Assembly: GCA_016870455.1 (NCBI GenBank)
Contig: VGBN01000005.1
Span: 1-47,570, forward strand
Length of the DNA stretch: 47,570 nucleotides
DNA from: Actinomycetota bacterium
GTDB taxonomy: Bacteria > Actinomycetota > Actinomycetes > Nanopelagicales > Nanopelagicaceae
Direction: 5' to 3'
Positions 43,258 to 47,570 of this stretch are shown piece by piece. Numbering within the stretch: the first letter of the stretch is position 1; each line of letters begins with the position of its first letter. The notes beneath the pieces were generated by a model, which saw nothing but the letters and a program-made list of their open reading frames with translations, ran no database searches and had not been told where the DNA came from. A program made the translations under genes and the position numbers.

Positions 43258-44139
43258 ATGTGGCTAATAGTTGTAAATTCCTCAGCTGGTAGTGGAAAAG
43301 GAAGCAAGCTCGCTAGTGAGTTAATAGCCTTGTTAGACGAGAGGCAAGAAAAATTTAGGGTTGTAGATACCGACTCAAAAACCAATACCGATGCGATCAT
43401 TCAAGCAGAATTAAATAACGAAAAATACAAGGCGATTATCGCAATAGGCGGAGATGGTTTGGTCAATTTATGTCTACAGCATGTAGCCGGTACAACAATT
43501 GGACTAGCAGTAATTCCTACTGGTGCTGGCAATGATTTTGCTAGAGCTGTAGGAGCATATAAGAAGAGTGTAAAAGACATATTTGAGCAACTAAACGAAC
43601 GTAAGATGAGCAAGATTGATTTAGGGAAGATCTCAGGATCTTTTGGGGAGCGCTGGTGTGTTCAGGTTTTAAGTACCGGTTTTGATGCTCAGGTTAATTC
43701 TTTAGCAAATAATTTGAAGTGGCCAAAGGCAAAAATAAAATATACGATCAGTATGCTAGCAACACTGGTTAAATTCAAACCCATTGATTATGAAGTAGAT
43801 ATAGATGGGAGACAATTTACTGTTAAAGCAATGCTGTTAGCTGTAGCTAATGGAAAAAACTATGGTGGGGGTATGCAGATATGCCCAAATGCCTCTAATA
43901 GTGATGGAGTTTTTGACATCTTTATAGTTAAGCCTGTTTCCCGGATAGTTTTACTCACTATTTTCCCGAAAGTTTTCCTTGGAAAACACATTCCGCATCC
44001 CAAAATTGAGATTCTTACTGGTAGGAGTATCAAGTTAGGTGCTAACACATTTGCGCATGCGGATGGTGAGTTTGTATCTGAATTGCCAATTACAGTGACC
44101 AACGTGCCAAAATCTTTGAATACTTGGTTACTGTGGTGA
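43258..44139 (+). CDS. Diacylglycerol kinase-like lipid kinase
   Basis: This 293-residue protein has the DAGK catalytic fold: NSSAGSGKG at the start, the nucleotide loop IGGDGLVN (GGDG at 64-67) and PTGAGNDFAR, which is strongly conserved. A beta-sandwich lipid-binding half contains AVANGKNYGGGMQICPNA. The family phosphorylates diacylglycerol or other lipids, and in actinobacteria may feed phospholipid synthesis. The gene position between tatC and the HelY-like helicase is conserved in related genomes. It overlaps helicase by 4 nt. Confidence 0.9.
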   Translation: MWLIVVNSSAGSGKGSKLASELIALLDERQEKFRVVDTDSKTNTDAIIQAELNNEKYKAIIAIGGDGLVNLCLQHVAGTTIGLAVIPTGAGNDFARAVGAYKKSVKDIFEQLNERKMSKIDLGKISGSFGERWCVQVLSTGFDAQVNSLANNLKWPKAKIKYTISMLATLVKFKPIDYEVDIDGRQFTVKAMLLAVANGKNYGGGMQICPNASNSDGVFDIFIVKPVSRIVLLTIFPKVFLGKHIPHPKIEILTGRSIKLGANTFAHADGEFVSELPITVTNVPKSLNTWLLW

Positions 44140-46478
44140 ATTTATCTCCCGCCGAGAGTTATGCTCGAAGTAAAAGTCGTGCGAAGTATCCTAAAACTAA
44201 GAAGTTTGCAGAAAGTTTTCCATTTGAGCTAGATCAATTCCAGTTAGATGCATGTTATGCCTTGGAGGCTGGCAAGGGAGTTTTGGTAGCGGCACCAACT
44301 GGAGCGGGTAAAACCATTGTCGGTGAGTTTGCAGTCGATCTGGTGATTAATTCAGGTGGTAAGTGCTTCTATACAACACCTATAAAAGCCCTGAGCAATC
44401 AAAAATTTCAAGAGTTAACTCTCAAGTATGGTGATAACAAAATTGGTTTGCTCACCGGCGATACATCCATCAACTCAGAGGCCCAGATTGTTGTAATGAC
44501 CACTGAGGTGTTACGAAATATGATTTACGCCAATTCATCCACAATTGCAGATCTTAAATATGTTGTGATGGATGAGGTTCATTTTTTAGCAGATAAGTTC
44601 CGTGGTGCAGTGTGGGAGGAGATATTAATTCACTTGTCTGAGAAGGTTCAGATAATCTCACTATCGGCAACAGTTTCGAATGCAGAGGAGTTTGGCGAGT
44701 GGCTACAAACTGTTAGAGGTGACACGGAGGTCATAGTCAGCGAGGTGCGTCCGGTCCCGCTTTATCAACATGTCTTGTTTGGGAACCGATTACTAGATCT
44801 ATTTGGTGAAAATCAAAAATTAAATTCGGAGTTAACCAGATTAGAGCGGGAGTCTTATCGCCAGATTAGGGGAACATGGCGAGGAAAGCCAAAAGGCCCT
44901 CGGGTTTTATCCCGTCCAGAGATAGTTGAAAAGCTTGATAGAGCAGGTTTGTTACCAGCAATAACCTTTATTTTCTCGAGAAACAACTGTGATGCTGCTG
45001 TTCGCCAATGCTTGGCTGCTGGAGTAAGGCTTACTAATAGTGAAGAGCGCAAAGAGATTAGAGCTGTTATAGGAAAAAATTTGAAGAACTTGGGTGAAGA
45101 AGACTTGGTGTTGCTTGGCTATTATGAATGGGCCGATGCGTTGGAAAGAGGCATTGCATCCCATCATGCAGGTTTGCTGCCAGCATTCAAAGTGACAGTT
45201 GAAGAGTTGTTTCAAAGAGGAATAATAAAAGCAGTCTTTGCGACAGAGACTCTAGCTTTGGGAATAAATATGCCGGCTAAAACTGTAGTTTTAGAAAGGT
45301 TAAGCAAATGGAATGGCGAGGCACATGTTGCCATCTCGCCAGGTGAATATACCCAACTCACCGGTAGAGCTGGTCGCAGAGGTATTGATATTGAAGGCAA
45401 TGCAGTGATTCTCTGGAACAACGATTTGGATTCATCCTCTGTAGGCGGCTTGGCATCTACTCGAACTTACCCGCTGAAAAGTTCATTTAAGCCAACCTAC
45501 AATATGAGCATTAATTTGATTTCACAGTTGGGGACAAATCGTGCTCGAACTTCGCTTGAATCCTCTTTAGCACAGTTTCAAGCTGATAAAGCGGTGGTAG
45601 GACTTGCTAGGCAAATTAGAAAAAATGAAGTTGCTCGTGATGACTTGTACCGTCAAGTTCAGTGCCATCTTGGAGATTTCCTGCAATATGCATCGATTCG
45701 AGAGGGAATTAAAAAACTAGAAACACATGGCAGACGTGGAAAAAAGAAGCGACATGAGATCGAAGAAGAGATAGCTAACCTGCGAAAGCAGCAAAGGGCT
45801 CACTCTTGTCATGCTTGCCCTGAAAGAGAGACACACGCCCGACTTACTGAGCGTGCTCAACGGCTTCAACGAGAGATTGACGCACTCTCCGAGCGGATTG
45901 AATCTCGAACTAATGTGATCGCAAGAAGGTTTGATCGGATCAAACTTATCCTAGAAAAACTTGGATACATTGAGAATGATCTCATCTCAAAAACTGGCAG
46001 ATTATTAGCCAAAATTTATGGTGAAACCGACTTACTCATCGCAGAATCAATCCAGGCTGGTGTATTTAACAACCTCATGCCAGCAGATCTAGTTTCAGTA
46101 ATTTCAGCCTGTATCTACGAATCTAGAAACGAGGAGGCTGCCAAGATACCCAAGGGAGATATACAGGTTGCCTTGGCAGCTATCTCCAAAATATATGGCA
46201 AGATTCATGAGATTGAAATCGATCTGAACTTAGAACCAATGAGAGCTCCTGACTTTGGATTTTGCTGGGCGGCTCATAAGTGGGCAAGCGGTAATTCCTT
46301 AACTTCGATCCTTAAAGGAAATGATATAACCGTTGGGGATTTTGTCCGATCAATGAAGCAGATTATTGATCTACTTAGACAGTTGCGTGCTGCCGCTCCA
46401 GAATTGAGTGAGTTAACCGATCAAGCCTTATCCAAGATTGATCGTGGTGTTATTGCTTATGCAGGAGCCTTGGTATGA
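44136..46478 (+). CDS. helY: HelY/Mtr4-like superfamily 2 RNA/DNA helicase
   Basis: The 780-residue protein (from the GTG at 44136, which overlaps the previous stop) has Walker A in AAPTGAGKTIVGE near residue 53, motif Ia TTPIKALSNQKF, motif II DEVHFL near 146, motif III SATVSN, and motif VI TGRAGRRGID. The core belongs to the Ski2/Mtr4 group. A long insert or coiled region (about 480-590) includes a CHACPERE motif with Cys/His and the C terminus is a DSHCT-like domain. Mycobacterial HelY is longer. A role in RNA processing or turnover is likely by family, not shown. Confidence 0.9.
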   Translation: MNLSPAESYARSKSRAKYPKTKKFAESFPFELDQFQLDACYALEAGKGVLVAAPTGAGKTIVGEFAVDLVINSGGKCFYTTPIKALSNQKFQELTLKYGDNKIGLLTGDTSINSEAQIVVMTTEVLRNMIYANSSTIADLKYVVMDEVHFLADKFRGAVWEEILIHLSEKVQIISLSATVSNAEEFGEWLQTVRGDTEVIVSEVRPVPLYQHVLFGNRLLDLFGENQKLNSELTRLERESYRQIRGTWRGKPKGPRVLSRPEIVEKLDRAGLLPAITFIFSRNNCDAAVRQCLAAGVRLTNSEERKEIRAVIGKNLKNLGEEDLVLLGYYEWADALERGIASHHAGLLPAFKVTVEELFQRGIIKAVFATETLALGINMPAKTVVLERLSKWNGEAHVAISPGEYTQLTGRAGRRGIDIEGNAVILWNNDLDSSSVGGLASTRTYPLKSSFKPTYNMSINLISQLGTNRARTSLESSLAQFQADKAVVGLARQIRKNEVARDDLYRQVQCHLGDFLQYASIREGIKKLETHGRRGKKKRHEIEEEIANLRKQQRAHSCHACPERETHARLTERAQRLQREIDALSERIESRTNVIARRFDRIKLILEKLGYIENDLISKTGRLLAKIYGETDLLIAESIQAGVFNNLMPADLVSVISACIYESRNEEAAKIPKGDIQVALAAISKIYGKIHEIEIDLNLEPMRAPDFGFCWAAHKWASGNSLTSILKGNDITVGDFVRSMKQIIDLLRQLRAAAPELSELTDQALSKIDRGVIAYAGALV

Positions 46479-47377
46479 GTTTGATGTTGTTAGATAGTGC
46501 CTCGCTCTGGTATCGAGCTTACTTTGGTATGCCTGACACCTTGACATCACCATCTGGTGCACCAGTTAATGCAATTCGCGGGTTTTTAGATATGACCTCA
46601 CGCTTGGTTTTGAAATATCGGCCAAACCGATTAGTTGCATGTCTGGAGGGGGATTGGCGTCCGTCGTGGCGAGTTGAGCTTTTCCCGGACTACAAAGTTG
46701 ATCGATTAGATGATGAAGGTCAAGAGGAGGAACCGGACACACTTTCTCCACAAATTCCCGTACTACTAGAGGTTATCGACGCCTTGGGCTTGCCCCTATT
46801 AGGGGTTGATGATTATGAGGCGGATGATTTAATTGCCACGCTTAGTGTTACCCAAATGGGGCCTATTCGAATTGTTACAGGGGACAGAGATCTCTTCCAA
46901 CTAGTAGATGACCAACGAGATGTAAAGGTTGTTTACCTGGCAAAAGGATTTGCTAATCATGATTTAGTTGATCTGAATTGGATTTCCAATAAATATGACA
47001 TCCCCGGCGATCGATACGATTTGTTTGCCATGATAAGAGGAGATAGCTCAGATGGCTTGCCCGGCATAAAAGGTATAGGCGAGAAGGGTGCAGCCGATAT
47101 TGCTAAACATTTTGCCTCTTTGCCTGATGTTATCGCAGCAGCCAAGAAAGAAGATGACAGACTGAGTGCTAATCATCGCAAGAAGTTGTTAGATAGTATT
47201 GATTACGCCCTTATCGCACCAAAACTCGTCAAATGTGCAACCGATGTCGTAATTCCTAACATGGATATCTCGATACCTACCGCCCCAGCATCGATGAAGA
47301 GATTAAGTGAACTTAAAAAGGAGTATGGTCTAGGAGCCAGTATTGATCGAATACTAAATGCATTTGGCTGGTCATGA
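46475..47377 (+). CDS. 5'-3' exonuclease (FEN/PolA exonuclease domain family)
   Basis: This 300-residue nuclease has the acidic metal centre of the PolA 5' nuclease family: MLLDSASLWYRAYF at the start, VDDYEADDLIATL near 108, VTGDRDLFQLV near 135, and the helix-hairpin-helix GLPGIKGIGEKGAADI. It lacks a polymerase part. In mycobacteria the same kind of gene stands beside helY. It overlaps helicase and lnt by 4 nt each. Confidence 0.92.
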   Translation: MSLMLLDSASLWYRAYFGMPDTLTSPSGAPVNAIRGFLDMTSRLVLKYRPNRLVACLEGDWRPSWRVELFPDYKVDRLDDEGQEEEPDTLSPQIPVLLEVIDALGLPLLGVDDYEADDLIATLSVTQMGPIRIVTGDRDLFQLVDDQRDVKVVYLAKGFANHDLVDLNWISNKYDIPGDRYDLFAMIRGDSSDGLPGIKGIGEKGAADIAKHFASLPDVIAAAKKEDDRLSANHRKKLLDSIDYALIAPKLVKCATDVVIPNMDISIPTAPASMKRLSELKKEYGLGASIDRILNAFGWS

Positions 47378-47570
47378 TCAGAGCTCTCCAGGGATTATTT
47401 TCAGGCTTTGTTGCATCTTTGTCCTTTGAGCCGATTGCACTTTGGCCTTTTGCCATTGTTGCGCTTTTATTTTGGTATAGATTTCTGATCAAAAGATCCT
47501 TATCACAAAGATTAATTACCTCTTATTTTTTTGGTTTAGGTGTCTTACTCCCAACACAAATATGGACTGG
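47374..47570 (+). CDS. lnt: Probable apolipoprotein N-acyltransferase, N-terminal part (cut by the window end)
   Basis: A frame opens with ATG at 47374 in the exonuclease stop (ATGA overlap) and runs off the window. The first 65 residues have a hydrophobic start with GLFSGFVASLSFEPIALWPFA and FLI-rich segments. This pattern fits Lnt, which adds the third acyl chain to lipoproteins such as the FKBP gene product above. The catalytic Glu-Lys-Cys part is outside the window, so the call is tentative. Confidence 0.65.
   Translation, partial: MIRALQGLFSGFVASLSFEPIALWPFAIVALLFWYRFLIKRSLSQRLITSYFFGLGVLLPTQIWT

Noticed and set aside
1-47570. CRISPR arrays, insertion sequences, phage genes or toxin-antitoxin pairs
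   Set aside because: No repeated spacer units, transposase, integrase or small paired genes were seen; nearly all bases are accounted for by conserved core genes.

Overview
The window looks like a compact, AT-rich actinobacterial chromosome segment, most likely from a streamlined freshwater lineage of the Nanopelagicales/acI type. That placement is inferred. The actinobacterial call rests on a BldD-type regulator, an mIHF domain, mycothiol ligase MshC, PafB/PafC, a helicase-dead PriA and the DUF3090/SCO1664 cluster. Base composition is clearly below that of Streptomyces or Mycobacterium, genes are tightly packed with many 4-8 nt overlaps, and no gap exceeds about 115 bases. No insertion sequence, phage gene or CRISPR array was seen.

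Region 1 (1-12.3 kb) holds the end of aroQ, then efp and nusB, a convergent bldD-like gene, and a complete pyrR-pyrB-pyrC-carA-carB-pyrK-pyrD-pyrF operon. The operon appears to be controlled by a PyrR-binding RNA hairpin that hides the pyrR ribosome-binding site. It runs into a single reading frame that fuses the nucleoid protein mIHF to guanylate kinase. Region 2 (12.3-23.1 kb) is housekeeping: rpoZ, coaBC, metK, priA, def, fmt, rsmB and rpe, then divergent serB and an ABC ATPase followed by ung. Region 3 (23.1-29.3 kb) is enriched in nucleobase salvage and membrane functions: an NCS2 purine permease, a YczE-type membrane protein, uppP, DUF554, a zinc alcohol dehydrogenase, tdk, apt and tRNA-Leu(GAG).

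Region 4 (29.3-39.9 kb) contains an M20 hydrolase, an aldo/keto reductase, the actinobacterial phosphatase-DUF3090-SCO1664-MshC module, B12-dependent metH, a HAD phosphatase and trmI. Region 5 (39.8-47.6 kb) has an FKBP lipoprotein, pafB, pafC, tatA, tatC, a lipid kinase, a HelY-like helicase, a 5'-3' exonuclease and the start of lnt. The Pup-proteasome genes that usually lie between trmI and pafB in actinobacteria are missing from this place.

A repeated regulatory pattern runs through the window. At least thirteen genes have a TANNNT-like (once GATAAT) hexamer whose end lies 6-8 nt before the start codon, as expected for leaderless mRNAs. This pattern fixes several start codons, including bldD, apt, pafB and the ABC ATPase. 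The main second-look items are the mIHF-Gmk fusion, the PyrR hairpin, the PafBC locus without a proteasome, the BldD-like protein with an intact c-di-GMP signature, and the Bacillus-like pyrK-pyrD-pyrF block.
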